64,000 bases of DNA. Source: Bog-473 sp036489775. Its GTDB lineage: Bacteria > Actinomycetota > Acidimicrobiia > Acidimicrobiales > RAAP-2. This document shows positions 16,800 to 26,087 of the stretch, piece by piece. Within the stretch, counting starts at the first letter, position 1. Each line of letters starts with the position of its first letter. The notes beneath the pieces are model-generated. The model was not told the origin of the DNA. It did not search any database and saw only the letters and a list, made by a program, of their open reading frames with translations. Both the position numbers and the translations under genes were made by a program. The DNA lies in NCBI GenBank assembly GCA_036489775.1, contig DASXFC010000060.1, positions 1 through 64,000 on the forward strand, in the 5' to 3' direction.

Positions 16800-18250
16800 C
16801 TCTCGACAACAACCTTGGTTTGCGTGAAGAACTCGACGGCGTGATGGCCATGTGCATGAAGGTCGCCAAAGAAGCTATCGCCCCATCCGCTGAACGGGAA
16901 GGACGACATGGGTTGAGCGACTCCGACATTGACCCCAACGTTGCCGACCTCGGCCTCGTATCGGAACTGGCGCGCTGATCGCCCACTCGTTGTGAACAAG
17001 CACGCCATGTTTCCGTATCGGCCCGAGTTGATGAGGGACAGCGCCTCGTCCAGGTCAACGGCCCGCATGATGCCGAGTACGGGGCCGAACACTTCAGTTT
17101 CAGCCAGGGTGCTCTCCGGCGCCACGTGATCGAGAACGGTGGCGCCGACAAAGAAGCCCTTCTCGTGACCTTGCACCGAGACTCCCCTCCCGTCAACGAG
17201 GACATCGGCTCCGTCGCTCCCGCCCTGGTCGATCAGATTCTCTACCCTCTGCACGCTGTCGGCAGTGATCACTGGGCCCAACTCGACCCCGTCGACCATC
17301 CCGTTGCCCAAGGTTCTGGACCGAGCCAGCCGACTGATTGCCTCGGCGAACGGATCGCCAGCCGAACCTACGGCGATCATCGAGCCGCCAGCAAGGCATC
17401 GCTGACCGGCGTTGCCGAATGCACTCTCGGCGGCGATCGTCGCCACGGCATCGATTGATGCGTCAGGCAGAATGACCAGCGAATTCTTGGCCCCTCCCTG
17501 CGCCTGGACTCGCTTTCCGGCGGCCGCGGCCCTGGCATAGACCGAGCGTGCAGCCGGTGTGGAACCGACAAAACTCACGGCCCGCACATCGGGGTGGTCG
17601 ATGAGAAGCTCCGATGTCGCCACACCTCCGTGCACCAGGCTCACCACGCCAGGAGGAAAGTCCAGGGCATCGAGAAGTTCGAACAGCAGTTCGGCCGTGC
17701 GAGGTGTGCGTTCGGATGCCTTGAGGACAAAGGGATTGCCACAGGCCACCGCGTAAGGCAGGAACCAACAGGGGATCATGATCGGGAAGTTGAACGGAGC
17801 GATAGCCAGGCAGACGCCGACCGGTTGACGGATCAGCATCTCGTCCACTCCGCAGGCGATGTCTTCGGCAAAGCGCCCCTGAAGGTTCGCCGGAGTTCCA
17901 CAGGCCATTTCCACGTTGTCGATGGCACGACGGACCTCACCCCGGGCCTCACTCAGGACTTTTCCATGCTCTTCGGTGATGCAACGGGCCAGGTCTTCGG
18001 TTCGCTGCTCCAACAGGCCCTTGAGCTTGTAGAGCCACTGGGCCCGATCATTGGCGGGAGTGCGCCGCCAGCCGGGAAGGGCAGCACTGGCCGCCTCGAG
18101 GGCGGTGTCGATATCGCTGCGAGAACTGAACCGGACCTTGGCGATGACCTCGCCAGTAGCCGGATCCCATACCTCCGTCGCCTGCTCGCCAGTCGGTGCG
18201 CACCATTTGCCCCCGACGTAGTTCCGAACCTCTGCGATCTGGCCGTTCAT
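16790..18250 (-). CDS. mmsA: Methylmalonate-semialdehyde dehydrogenase (CoA-acylating)
   Basis: 486 residues from the ATG at 18250. It has the MmsA-specific blocks APFNFPIMIPCW, FVGSTPAARSVY, C285 in GNAGQRCLAGG, and GWGDSFFGDLHAHG near the end. The general-base glutamate of ordinary aldehyde dehydrogenases is replaced by GGAKN, as expected for the CoA-acylating type. It would turn methylmalonate or malonate semialdehyde into propionyl- or acetyl-CoA. It is the first gene of a five-gene operon with two acyl-CoA dehydrogenases, a hydratase and an SDR, resembling branched-chain acyl-CoA degradation. A longer frame from 18313 is possible but less likely. Confidence 0.85.
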   Translation of the reverse strand: MNGQIAEVRNYVGGKWCAPTGEQATEVWDPATGEVIAKVRFSSRSDIDTALEAASAALPGWRRTPANDRAQWLYKLKGLLEQRTEDLARCITEEHGKVLSEARGEVRRAIDNVEMACGTPANLQGRFAEDIACGVDEMLIRQPVGVCLAIAPFNFPIMIPCWFLPYAVACGNPFVLKASERTPRTAELLFELLDALDFPPGVVSLVHGGVATSELLIDHPDVRAVSFVGSTPAARSVYARAAAAGKRVQAQGGAKNSLVILPDASIDAVATIAAESAFGNAGQRCLAGGSMIAVGSAGDPFAEAISRLARSRTLGNGMVDGVELGPVITADSVQRVENLIDQGGSDGADVLVDGRGVSVQGHEKGFFVGATVLDHVAPESTLAETEVFGPVLGIMRAVDLDEALSLINSGRYGNMACLFTTSGRSARQFRYEAEVGNVGVNVGVAQPMSSFPFSGWGDSFFGDLHAHGHHAVEFFTQTKVVVERWP

Positions 18251-18371
18251 TGCACACCCCTTGATCCATGGACGCGAGACATCGTGACTGTGCGGGACTC
18301 CGATTGGCTCCAACGAGTCTGCATACTATTGTATTGAGAGGATCATCACATTCTCATAGTTTGGGGGAAAC

Positions 18372-19550
18372 ATGGACCGCCGACAGCTGCAGGGCCAAGT
18401 CTTCGATGCTGACAACCACATGTACGAGCCCAAAGAGGCTCTGACGCAGTTCCTGCCCGACCCCTACCGTGGCGCGATCAAATACGTCGAGGTCGATGGG
18501 CGGACCAAGATTGCTGTCCGCGGCCAGATCAGCGACTACATCCCCAACCCCACATTCGACCGGGTGGCCGCCCCCGGGGCCCAAGAGGACTACTTCCGCA
18601 ATGGCAATCCTGAGGGAAAGTCGCACCGAGAGGTCATGGGATCCTCGATCGAGTGCCTTCCCGCCTTCAGGGAACCGAAGTCCCGCCTCGAACTCATGGA
18701 CGACCAAGGACTCGACCGAACGCTCATGTTCCCGACCTTGGCCAGCCTGGTCGAAGAACGTTTCCGCGATGATCCCGAGGCGACCCACGTGGTCATTCAT
18801 GCCCTGAACGAATGGCTCCACGAGGTGTGGTCCTTCAACTACCAAGGTCGGATCTACACGACTCCGATCATTACCCTGCCGATCGTCGAATTGGCCGTCA
18901 AGGAACTGGAATGGGTCCTCGAACGCGGCGGGCGCGCCGTCCTCATTCGACCGGCACCGGTTCCTGGCTTCAAGGGCCCGCGTTCCTTCGGCCATCCCGA
19001 GTTCGATCCATTCTGGGAACTCGCCCAGTCAGAGAAGGTCCTGGTCACCATGCACGCCTCGGATAGCGGCTACAGCCGCCAGGTCGGCGAATGGGAGGGG
19101 GCCAGCGAATACCAGCCGTTCCAAGTCGCCCCTATGCGCTCCTATTGGAACCTGGCCCACCAGCCGATGGCCGACGCCGTGGCTGCCCTGGTCTGTCACG
19201 GGGCACTCACCCGGTTTCCCGATCTGCGCATCATGTCCGTCGAGAACGGGAGTGATTGGGTGCCTGGCCTCCTCTCACAACTGGCCGGGGTGTACAAAAA
19301 GATGCCCCAGCTCTTTCCCGAAGATCCAATCGCTGCCATCCACCGGAACATGTTCATCAGCCCGTTCTGGGAGGACGACATCGAGAATCTCGGGAAGTAC
19401 CTGCCCTCTGACCACATCGTGTTCGGATCAGACTTTCCCCATCCCGAGGGTCTGGCCGACCCGTTGTCCTACGTCGACCACCTCACGGGATTGAGCGACC
19501 AGGACATCAGCAGCTTCATGGGCGCCACGTTGGCCGCCCTGATTGATTAG
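18372..19550 (+). CDS. Amidohydrolase-2 family metal enzyme
   Basis: A 392-residue TIM-barrel protein of the ACMSD/gamma-resorcylate-decarboxylase-like family. It begins FDADNHMYEP, the DxDxH form of the first metal motif. The other expected ligands are in VLVTMHASDSG, LVCHGALTRFPDLRIM and FGSDFPHPEG. Members hydrolyse or decarboxylate (C-C lyase) carboxylated rings and related compounds. It is divergent from mmsA across a 121-nt gap that can hold promoters for both, including a GCATACTAT stretch. A second member of the family is at 30369. The reaction is unknown. Confidence 0.82.
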   Translation: MDRRQLQGQVFDADNHMYEPKEALTQFLPDPYRGAIKYVEVDGRTKIAVRGQISDYIPNPTFDRVAAPGAQEDYFRNGNPEGKSHREVMGSSIECLPAFREPKSRLELMDDQGLDRTLMFPTLASLVEERFRDDPEATHVVIHALNEWLHEVWSFNYQGRIYTTPIITLPIVELAVKELEWVLERGGRAVLIRPAPVPGFKGPRSFGHPEFDPFWELAQSEKVLVTMHASDSGYSRQVGEWEGASEYQPFQVAPMRSYWNLAHQPMADAVAALVCHGALTRFPDLRIMSVENGSDWVPGLLSQLAGVYKKMPQLFPEDPIAAIHRNMFISPFWEDDIENLGKYLPSDHIVFGSDFPHPEGLADPLSYVDHLTGLSDQDISSFMGATLAALID

Positions 19551-19602
19551 GGGACGACACAGCCACGGACTCCGAGACAGAGAGATTGACTCTTCACGCC
19601 CA

Positions 19603-20436
19603 CTAAACGAGGTGTCGGCCGTTTCCCATAAGCCCGCCGTCGATTCGAATGTCGCACCCCGAAATGAATGAGGCACCGGCGGAGCAAAGAAATGCCACCA
19701 GGGCGGCAATGTCCTCTGGGCTTCCGGGCAACGGCCAATGTCCTGGGCGCTTCACCGGCGTGGCGGCGATCATCAGTTCGATCAGCTCGTCATCCTGCAT
19801 TTCCATGCGTCCCATCTCGGTATCGATCAAGCCGGGCGCGATCGAGACGATCCGGGCCCCACGCTCGGCCCATGCCCCAGACAGCCGTTCGCAGGCCCTC
19901 ATCACGCCTCGCTTGGCCAGGACGTATCCGGTCGCCCCATCGAGAGGCTCGGTGAGCGACGCCTCGACCAGGTCGAGAAACTCTGGGCGCAAAGGATCAT
20001 TGAGTAGGGGATCGGCTTCAAGCGCCAAATCGGCGTAGCCGGCAATCGAACCGACGCAGACAGCGGCACACCCAGGGAGCGCCCAAGGCAACAGGGCTTC
20101 GAGCACTCGCGCCGTACCGACCAGATCGACCTCGAGGACTCGGCGTCCGTCCGCCATCTTGGGCGAGACGCCGGCCGTATGAACCAGTGCACGAAGACCA
20201 CCCATTTCCTCGACGAGGGCCGCCAGACGGGCCACGTCATCGGCCGCCGTGACATCACAGACGATGGTGCGTGCTGCAACTCCTGTCGAGGACAACGCCT
20301 GACTGGCCTGTTCAAGTTGACCTTTGCGTAGGTCGGTCAAAACGAGCACACCCGAGTTCGACAGCGCTCGAGCCACGGCGATCCCCATGCCTCCGGCTGC
20401 CCCCGTAATGACAATGGCGCCCTGTCCGTTGGTCAC
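19603..20436 (-). CDS. Short-chain dehydrogenase/reductase
   Basis: 277 residues with TGAAGGMGIAVA, VHTAGVS in place of the usual NNAG, and the active-site tyrosine and lysine in GYVLAKRG. The N-terminal motif is followed by VLTDLRK, with the acidic residue that favours NAD. It ends CDIRIDGGLMGNGRH. It overlaps the preceding CoA ligase gene by 4 nt. It may oxidise a hydroxyl on the substrate activated by that ligase. Confidence 0.85.
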   Translation of the reverse strand: MTNGQGAIVITGAAGGMGIAVARALSNSGVLVLTDLRKGQLEQASQALSSTGVAARTIVCDVTAADDVARLAALVEEMGGLRALVHTAGVSPKMADGRRVLEVDLVGTARVLEALLPWALPGCAAVCVGSIAGYADLALEADPLLNDPLRPEFLDLVEASLTEPLDGATGYVLAKRGVMRACERLSGAWAERGARIVSIAPGLIDTEMGRMEMQDDELIELMIAATPVKRPGHWPLPGSPEDIAALVAFLCSAGASFISGCDIRIDGGLMGNGRHLV

Positions 20437-21989
20437 GTGCCCTCCTCATTGATCGTTCCCATAAGTGTTGAAGAGCTAAGTGAGGTCGAAGCCTCATGGA
20501 GTTGTTGGCGCACCGTCCGACGAAGCAGCTTGCCAGTCTCTGTATAAGGAAGGGACTCGTAGAGCGCGATCACGTCTGGCGTCTTGGAGGACCGCAGATG
20601 GGACCGAGCGAACTCCTTCAGCATGTCGGGCGCCACCGAAGACCCAGCCGAAAGGACGACGGCGGCGGCGATCCGCTGACCCCACTCCTCATCGTCGATC
20701 CCAACAACGGCACACTCAACCACCGCTTCATGGCGAAGGAGCACTTCTTCGATCTCAGCCGGTGCAATGTTCTCGCCGCCTCGAATGATCGTGTCGTCTG
20801 CCCGTCCTTCGATGAAAAGGAACCCGGATTGGTCGAGATAGCCGCGGTCGCGAGTGGCGAACCATCCGTCGGAGGCCACAGTGCTCCCTACATATTCTCC
20901 AGCGATCTGATCGCCACGAACGTAGATATCCCCGACCTGTCCCGCCTCACACGGCGCGTGCTCGATGGTGCGGACTTCAAGTTCAATACCAGGAAGTGGC
21001 AGGCCCACCGAGTGAAGCCGCGCTCGGATCAGCGGATCACTGGTTGCGACTGCGTCCCGATGTGCTTCTGGACCGAGCAGCGCAATGGTCGAGCTTGTCT
21101 CAGTGAGGCCATAGGCATTGGTAAACGCCACTTGTGGAAAGAGTCTGAGCGCCTTTTCGATCACCCGGGCGGGCATTTTGGCGCCGCCGTATGCGAGAGA
21201 CGCCAGGTGCGGCAGGTCAGCCACTTTCTCGCCAAGGACGTCGACGATCCTGGCCAACATTGTGGGCACCAGCATGGAGTGCGTGATGTGCTCCCGGGCC
21301 GCCATGTCCAACCAGTTCTGTGGGTCGAACGGATCGAGGTAGACAATCCTTCGACCGCTGTACAGATTGGTCAGGAGGTTCATGATGCCGGCAACGTGGT
21401 ACGGAGGCACACTTACCAAGACAGCATCGTCAGAGGTATGCGAAGCAAACTCAACCGTGCTGATGACATAGGACGTGAGATGTCGATGCCGCAGTACGGC
21501 TGCTTTGGGTGCCGCCGTGCTGCCACTGGTGTAGAGCAGAAGCGCCACTGATTCAGGATCAATCGAGTGATTGATGGGTTCGTCCGCTACGTCGACGTCA
21601 CCCGCGCTGAGGAGGGCACTCGGATTAATGATGTGCGACACCCCGAGTCGTCGTAGCCGTGTCGCTTCCCTCTCGGCCGCTACCACCAAGAGCTGATGTC
21701 GAGACGCCACATCCGCCAGCTGGTCGTCGGCCAATCGATAGTTGAGGGGAACGAACGGGATCCCGCATGTGGCTGCAGCAAAGAGAGCGACCGGCAGCGC
21801 CCTCCCGTTGGTCCCGCAATATCCAACATGGGAGACCTCGGCTGCCTCGAACTTCAATGCCGTTGCACGAACCAGCTCGGCGAGTTCTCCGGTGCTGAGC
21901 GACGCACCATCAATGTCGGTTACGGCGATTCGCGCCGGATCCAGACTCGTGGCCATCTCAAGTAAGAGGGCAAGGTCCATTGGAAGCAA
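20433..21989 (-). CDS. AMP-forming acyl-CoA ligase
   Basis: 518 residues of the adenylate-forming family. The P-loop is LLYTSGSTAAPKAAVLRH, again with AAPKA where most ligases have GxPKG. Other motifs are NAYGLTETSS, WFATRDRGY and GRADDTIIRGGENIAPAEIE. The C-terminal lysine is K in YTETGKLLRR. It lies in a three-gene minus-strand group, SDR (22046-22831), ligase, SDR (19603-20436). The substrate is not predictable from sequence. Confidence 0.88.
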   Translation of the reverse strand: MLPMDLALLLEMATSLDPARIAVTDIDGASLSTGELAELVRATALKFEAAEVSHVGYCGTNGRALPVALFAAATCGIPFVPLNYRLADDQLADVASRHQLLVVAAEREATRLRRLGVSHIINPSALLSAGDVDVADEPINHSIDPESVALLLYTSGSTAAPKAAVLRHRHLTSYVISTVEFASHTSDDAVLVSVPPYHVAGIMNLLTNLYSGRRIVYLDPFDPQNWLDMAAREHITHSMLVPTMLARIVDVLGEKVADLPHLASLAYGGAKMPARVIEKALRLFPQVAFTNAYGLTETSSTIALLGPEAHRDAVATSDPLIRARLHSVGLPLPGIELEVRTIEHAPCEAGQVGDIYVRGDQIAGEYVGSTVASDGWFATRDRGYLDQSGFLFIEGRADDTIIRGGENIAPAEIEEVLLRHEAVVECAVVGIDDEEWGQRIAAAVVLSAGSSVAPDMLKEFARSHLRSSKTPDVIALYESLPYTETGKLLRRTVRQQLHEASTSLSSSTLMGTINEEGT

Positions 21990-22045
21990 TCACTCCTCTT
22001 TTGCCAAGGGCATTCATATCGGCTTCTTGCGCCGGGTTGCCCGCT

Positions 22046-22831
22046 TTAGGTGAAGTCCGAGCCCCCGTCGACATTCAGGTGTGCTCCGGTCATATAGGTG
22101 TTCTCCTTCGACGCGCAGAAGGCGACCACTTCGGCTATCTCGCCCGGATTGGCGACTCTTCGTAGTTGCACATCCGAGCCGTACTGCTCCGACATCACCC
22201 TGTACGCGTCCTCAACGTCGTCGGGATCACCGTGCGCAGCTTTGACGGCGGAACGAATCGGGCCGGTCAGAACCGGTCCCGGTGCGACGGCGTTCACCAA
22301 GATCCCATCGGGCGCCAGGGTCTTGGCCAGGTTCTTCGAAATGCTGGCCAGGGCCGACTTGGCGGCCGTGTACGCGATGAGTCCAGCACTCTGATGTTGC
22401 ACAGAGACAGCCGTGATATTGACGATCCTGCCCCACGCTGCCTTTCGCAGCAGGGGCAGCGCATGGCGGATGCAGCGTACGGCCGTGAGAACGCCCTGGT
22501 CGAAGGCGCCCAGCCATTCTTCGTCGGACAAGTCCTCAAATCGTCCCGCCCCGGACGGTCCGACGGCATTGACCAGAGCGTGCAGCTCGCCCCACGTTGC
22601 GTCGATCTTTTCGAACGCAGTCGCCACTTCGATGTCCTTGGTCACGTCGGCGGCGAGGGCCAGGACTTCGGCTGCACCGGCAGCCTCTATGGACGCTTTT
22701 GCCTCATTCAGAGTCGCGGGATCGCGGCCCAAAATGGCGATTCGTCCACCGGCGCCAGCTAGCCGTTGAGCCACGGCCAATCCGATGCCAGCGGATCCCC
22801 CACTGATGACGCTCGCCGCCCCTGTAGTCAT
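22046..22831 (-). CDS. Short-chain dehydrogenase/reductase
   Basis: 261 residues with SGGSAGIGLAVA, the YxxxK pair in IAYTAAKSALAS, and the ending HLNVDGGSDFT. It lies 56 nt upstream of the CoA ligase gene on the same strand and is divergent from the ligase at 22896. The 64-nt gap to that gene must contain start signals for both directions. Confidence 0.87.
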   Translation of the reverse strand: MTTGAASVISGGSAGIGLAVAQRLAGAGGRIAILGRDPATLNEAKASIEAAGAAEVLALAADVTKDIEVATAFEKIDATWGELHALVNAVGPSGAGRFEDLSDEEWLGAFDQGVLTAVRCIRHALPLLRKAAWGRIVNITAVSVQHQSAGLIAYTAAKSALASISKNLAKTLAPDGILVNAVAPGPVLTGPIRSAVKAAHGDPDDVEDAYRVMSEQYGSDVQLRRVANPGEIAEVVAFCASKENTYMTGAHLNVDGGSDFT

Positions 22832-22895
22832 TGCCTTTTCTCTCAGTAGAGTGATCTCCTACTATATCGACATTAAGCTTCTCCGAAGGGTGGGC

Positions 22896-24464
22896 ATGGG
22901 AGCACATAGTGGCAGGATGCCGAAGTCTGTCGGCAACGTTCTGGAGTGGGCCCTCGCACACGCTGCGGCTCACCCGGCCCTCGTCTCCAGGGGCGCCCGA
23001 CTGACCTATGAGCAACTCGACCAAGCTGCAGACCGGGCTGCCGGTGCGCTTGAGGACCTTGGGGTCGCTGAGAACGATGTCGTCGCAGTGAGCTTGCCCA
23101 ACGCCAGCGATGTGGTGGTGACGTTTCATGCCATCCTGCGACTCGGCGCAATCTGGTTGGGCATCAACACAAATCTGGCGCCACCAGAGAAGCGCTTCAT
23201 CCTGGGTGATTCAGGTGCTCGTCTCCTCCTGGCCTCGCCGGAAGTGGAAGCTGGACTCGGCCAAGCCACAGGCGACGCCAGCGCTCCCATGACAGTCACG
23301 CTCGGACCAGGTTCGCTCACTTGGCAGGCCATGCTCGACGCCAGTCCGGCGACGTACCGCCGACCGATTCGAGACGGCGAATCACCTGCGGGCATCGCCT
23401 ACACGAGCGGGACCACTGGTCGGCCAAAGGGGGTGGTGCATTCTCATCGCAACGTGCTCGTACCTGGGGCAATGCTGGTGCAGGCTCGGAACTTTGGCCC
23501 TGACTTGAGGAAGGGAGACTGCGCCGCACTGACCATTCTCAATATGCAAATTACGAGCACCCTGCTGGTTGCTCAGGCTGGCGGAACGCAAATTGTCATG
23601 GACAGAGTCGACCCAGTTGGCGTGGCCGCATGGGTGAAGGACGAGGCGGTGACCTCGTGGTTTGGCGTGCCGACCATCCTGCAGGGTCTGACAGGGTCCG
23701 ACGAGGTGACGCCCGAGGACCTGGCGTCGCTCGCTGATGTGTGGACTGGCGGCACGTATCTCACCGAACCGGTGCGCCAGGCTTTCGAGGGTCGCTTCGG
23801 ATGTCGCGTATCGGCCACATATGGACTGACCGAAGCGCCCACTGTGGTCACCATCGAGGACCACCACAAACCCCGCGTGCCGGGTTCAAGTGGGGAACCG
23901 CTCCCCCACCTCGTGGTGGAGATTCGAGAAGGTGACGTAGTCCTGGGAGCCGGTGAGGTTGGAGAGATCACTGTCCGCGCCAAGACAGATGGAGTCTGGG
24001 CGAATCTGTACCAGCCGATGCTTCATTACTTGGGCCATCCTGAGGCCACCGCCGAGGCTGTTCGCGACGACGTCCTCTTTACTGGAGACATCGGGCAACT
24101 CGATTCAGACGGACGTCTGTTTGTGAGAGATCGCCGAAATGCCTTGATTCTCCGTGGCGGAGCAAATGTGTACCCCGCCGAAGTTGAGCGGGTGCTCCTC
24201 GAGGCTCCCGGGGTGCGCGGCGCCTCCGTCGTGGGCGTCCCCGACGAGCGGCTCGGCCAACGGGTTGGAGCAGCCATCGAGGTCGAGGAAGGGTTCTCCC
24301 TTAGTGCCGATGAGTTGGCCAGCCATTGCCGATCCCAGCTCGCTCGCTACAAAGTTCCTGAGTCTTGGAGGTTCAACATCTTGCCCCGCAACGCCATGGG
24401 AAAGGTTTCCCGCACTGAAGTCGAGCGTTGGTTCGCCGAGGAGGGCCAAGCCCTCTCAACCTGA
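22896..24464 (+). CDS. AMP-forming acyl-CoA ligase
   Basis: About 522 residues from ATG 22896, preceded by GAAGGG at about 6 nt. It carries the canonical phosphate loop AYTSGTTGRPKGVVHSH, unlike the two other ligases in this window. It also has SATYGLTEAPTV, LFTGDIGQLD and DRRNALILRGGANVYPAEVE. The acylation lysine is in NAMGKVSR. It is the only gene between two minus-strand groups and ends 22 nt from the TetR gene that converges on it. The N-terminal extension predicted from 22785 is unlikely to be translated, because it overlaps the divergent SDR gene. Confidence 0.87.
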   Translation: MGAHSGRMPKSVGNVLEWALAHAAAHPALVSRGARLTYEQLDQAADRAAGALEDLGVAENDVVAVSLPNASDVVVTFHAILRLGAIWLGINTNLAPPEKRFILGDSGARLLLASPEVEAGLGQATGDASAPMTVTLGPGSLTWQAMLDASPATYRRPIRDGESPAGIAYTSGTTGRPKGVVHSHRNVLVPGAMLVQARNFGPDLRKGDCAALTILNMQITSTLLVAQAGGTQIVMDRVDPVGVAAWVKDEAVTSWFGVPTILQGLTGSDEVTPEDLASLADVWTGGTYLTEPVRQAFEGRFGCRVSATYGLTEAPTVVTIEDHHKPRVPGSSGEPLPHLVVEIREGDVVLGAGEVGEITVRAKTDGVWANLYQPMLHYLGHPEATAEAVRDDVLFTGDIGQLDSDGRLFVRDRRNALILRGGANVYPAEVERVLLEAPGVRGASVVGVPDERLGQRVGAAIEVEEGFSLSADELASHCRSQLARYKVPESWRFNILPRNAMGKVSRTEVERWFAEEGQALST

Positions 24465-24486
24465 AATCAGACGAGGGTCGGAAAAC

Positions 24487-25191
24487 TCAATCGGATCTGA
24501 CGCCGATACCCGAGGAACAGAATGTCCACAGATCGGCGGCCGATACGGTCTCACCTCGTTCAACGCCAAGAATCCGAGCGTGGAGCGTGGCCAGGACGGT
24601 GTGATGCAAGAGGTGTGCCGCGGCTTCCGCACTGAGCGGAGTGTGCAGCCGACCAGAGTCCTTGGCGCCACGAATGAGTTCAATGACCAGATCGATTTGC
24701 GGCTTGAATGCTCGCTCGAGGTCCTCGGGCCGGGTCTCAGCCAAACGGTTGCTGTACGTGGTCAGAGCCCGCGACACTGGTCCGGGATTCGAGGTGAGGT
24801 CGTAGATCCCTTGGATGTACGTCTCGACCCTTTCGATCGGGTCAGCCACGGCGTCACACTTGGCTCGCATACGGGGAACCACTTCTGTCGCCAAGATGGT
24901 CTCGTGCACCGCAACGAGCAGATCATCCTTACTGGCAAAGAAGTTGTAGAAGGTACGGATCGACATCTTTGATCGATCAACGACATCTTGGACCGTGAAA
25001 TCGACGCTTCCCCGCTCCTCCATGAGCTCGATCGCCGTCCCCACGAATCGATCGGTCCGCTCCTTGGCCCTGGCGAAAGGTCCCTGGAGGGAGCGCTCGA
25101 TGCTGACGCGCTTCCACTCCGGCATGGAGTCGTCGCCTTCGTCCTCCAGTTCGACTTCCACGTCCGGCTTGGTCACTTTGCCACCTGGCAT
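24487..25191 (-). CDS. TetR-family transcriptional regulator
   Basis: A 234-residue repressor type. The DNA-binding helices lie around residues 42-90, with VDFTVQDVVDRSKMSIRTFY and NFFASKDDLL typical of TetR. The C-terminal domain binds an unknown ligand, probably a CoA thioester or pathway acid by analogy with the KstR type. It is the only dedicated regulator in the 37-kb catabolic region, and no operon partner is evident. It has an acidic N-terminal extension of about 25 residues. Confidence 0.88.
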   Translation of the reverse strand: MPGGKVTKPDVEVELEDEGDDSMPEWKRVSIERSLQGPFARAKERTDRFVGTAIELMEERGSVDFTVQDVVDRSKMSIRTFYNFFASKDDLLVAVHETILATEVVPRMRAKCDAVADPIERVETYIQGIYDLTSNPGPVSRALTTYSNRLAETRPEDLERAFKPQIDLVIELIRGAKDSGRLHTPLSAEAAAHLLHHTVLATLHARILGVERGETVSAADLWTFCSSGIGVRSD

Positions 25192-25313
25192 TTCACGAGT
25201 GCGTCCTCCGGATCACCAAACGAGGGTTTTCCGCCAGTCGTCATGATTCTTCAACGGATATGGGGTTTTCACCAGCCTACCGCCTCCATCGCTGGCAGCT
25301 GACCATGCCACAT

Positions 25314-26087
25314 TCAGCTCCGCGGGGCCCCTGAGCCCGCGGTAGCCGTGATCTGGTCCAAAAAAGCTCCGATGACGGCGACCGTCTCGGAGGGGTGGTC
25401 GCGGTGCACGGCGTGTCGACCGCCTTCGATCACCACCAGTTCGGTCTGGTCGTGGGCCTCACAGATGATCTCGGCTTGGCGGAGCCGGCGAGGGTCGTCA
25501 TTGCTCCCGAGCACGAGCAGCATCGGGCACCGAATCTCAGCGACTGCGTCAAGATCGGCCTTCGGACGAACGGCCGCCCGATCACATAGCTCGAGCATGA
25601 TTTCGAGCCAATGCTCTTCCCCGTGCCGTTCGGCATGAAGTGCCTTGAGCTTGGTGGGCCATGCCGCTTCCAACTGTGAGCGGGTCGGCACGCTCGATTT
25701 CGGATCCCCAAGTCCGGGACTCAGGAGGATCAAACTGGCCGCGGTGCCCGGATGCGTCAGCTCCAAGTCCAGAGCGACTTCGGCACCGAAGGAGAAGGCC
25801 AGCACGTGCGGTGAGCCCAGTTGCTCATGGGCGATGAGCTCTAAGAGGTCTCCGTTGACGGTTTCGATGCTCATTGCCCCAGCCCGATAGTCAGATGACC
25901 CGTGCCCTCGGAGGTCGGGGACCACGAATCGGTAACGTGGTTCAAGCGGAGCGACCAGCCTCGACCATTCGTGGGCTCCGGTTCCGGTGGCCCCATGCAC
26001 GCACAGAACTGGGGCACCGACGCCGGTTACCTCGTAACGGAGCTCCAAATCGTCATGGCAATAGACGGACATAGACCCAGGAGCCAC
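25314..26087 (-). CDS. Alpha/beta hydrolase
   Basis: 257 residues. It has the oxyanion HG motif in LCVHGATGTGAHEW and RGHGSSDYRAG. The nucleophile elbow is AFSFGAE, where the first glycine of GxSxG is alanine. The late aspartate and histidine are in LVLGSNDD and GGRHAVHRDHP. It could hydrolyse an ester, lactone or C-C bond. The GTG at 26087 overlaps the stop of the aldehyde dehydrogenase gene; ATG 26072 is an alternative start. Tight coupling to that dehydrogenase points to the same pathway. Confidence 0.82.
   Translation of the reverse strand: MAPGSMSVYCHDDLELRYEVTGVGAPVLCVHGATGTGAHEWSRLVAPLEPRYRFVVPDLRGHGSSDYRAGAMSIETVNGDLLELIAHEQLGSPHVLAFSFGAEVALDLELTHPGTAASLILLSPGLGDPKSSVPTRSQLEAAWPTKLKALHAERHGEEHWLEIMLELCDRAAVRPKADLDAVAEIRCPMLLVLGSNDDPRRLRQAEIICEAHDQTELVVIEGGRHAVHRDHPSETVAVIGAFLDQITATAGSGAPRS

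Noticed and set aside
18320..18371. Third copy of the shared promoter block before the amidohydrolase at 18372
   Set aside because: GCATACTAT is present, but the -35 box and flanking bases do not match the other two promoters well enough to claim the same motif.
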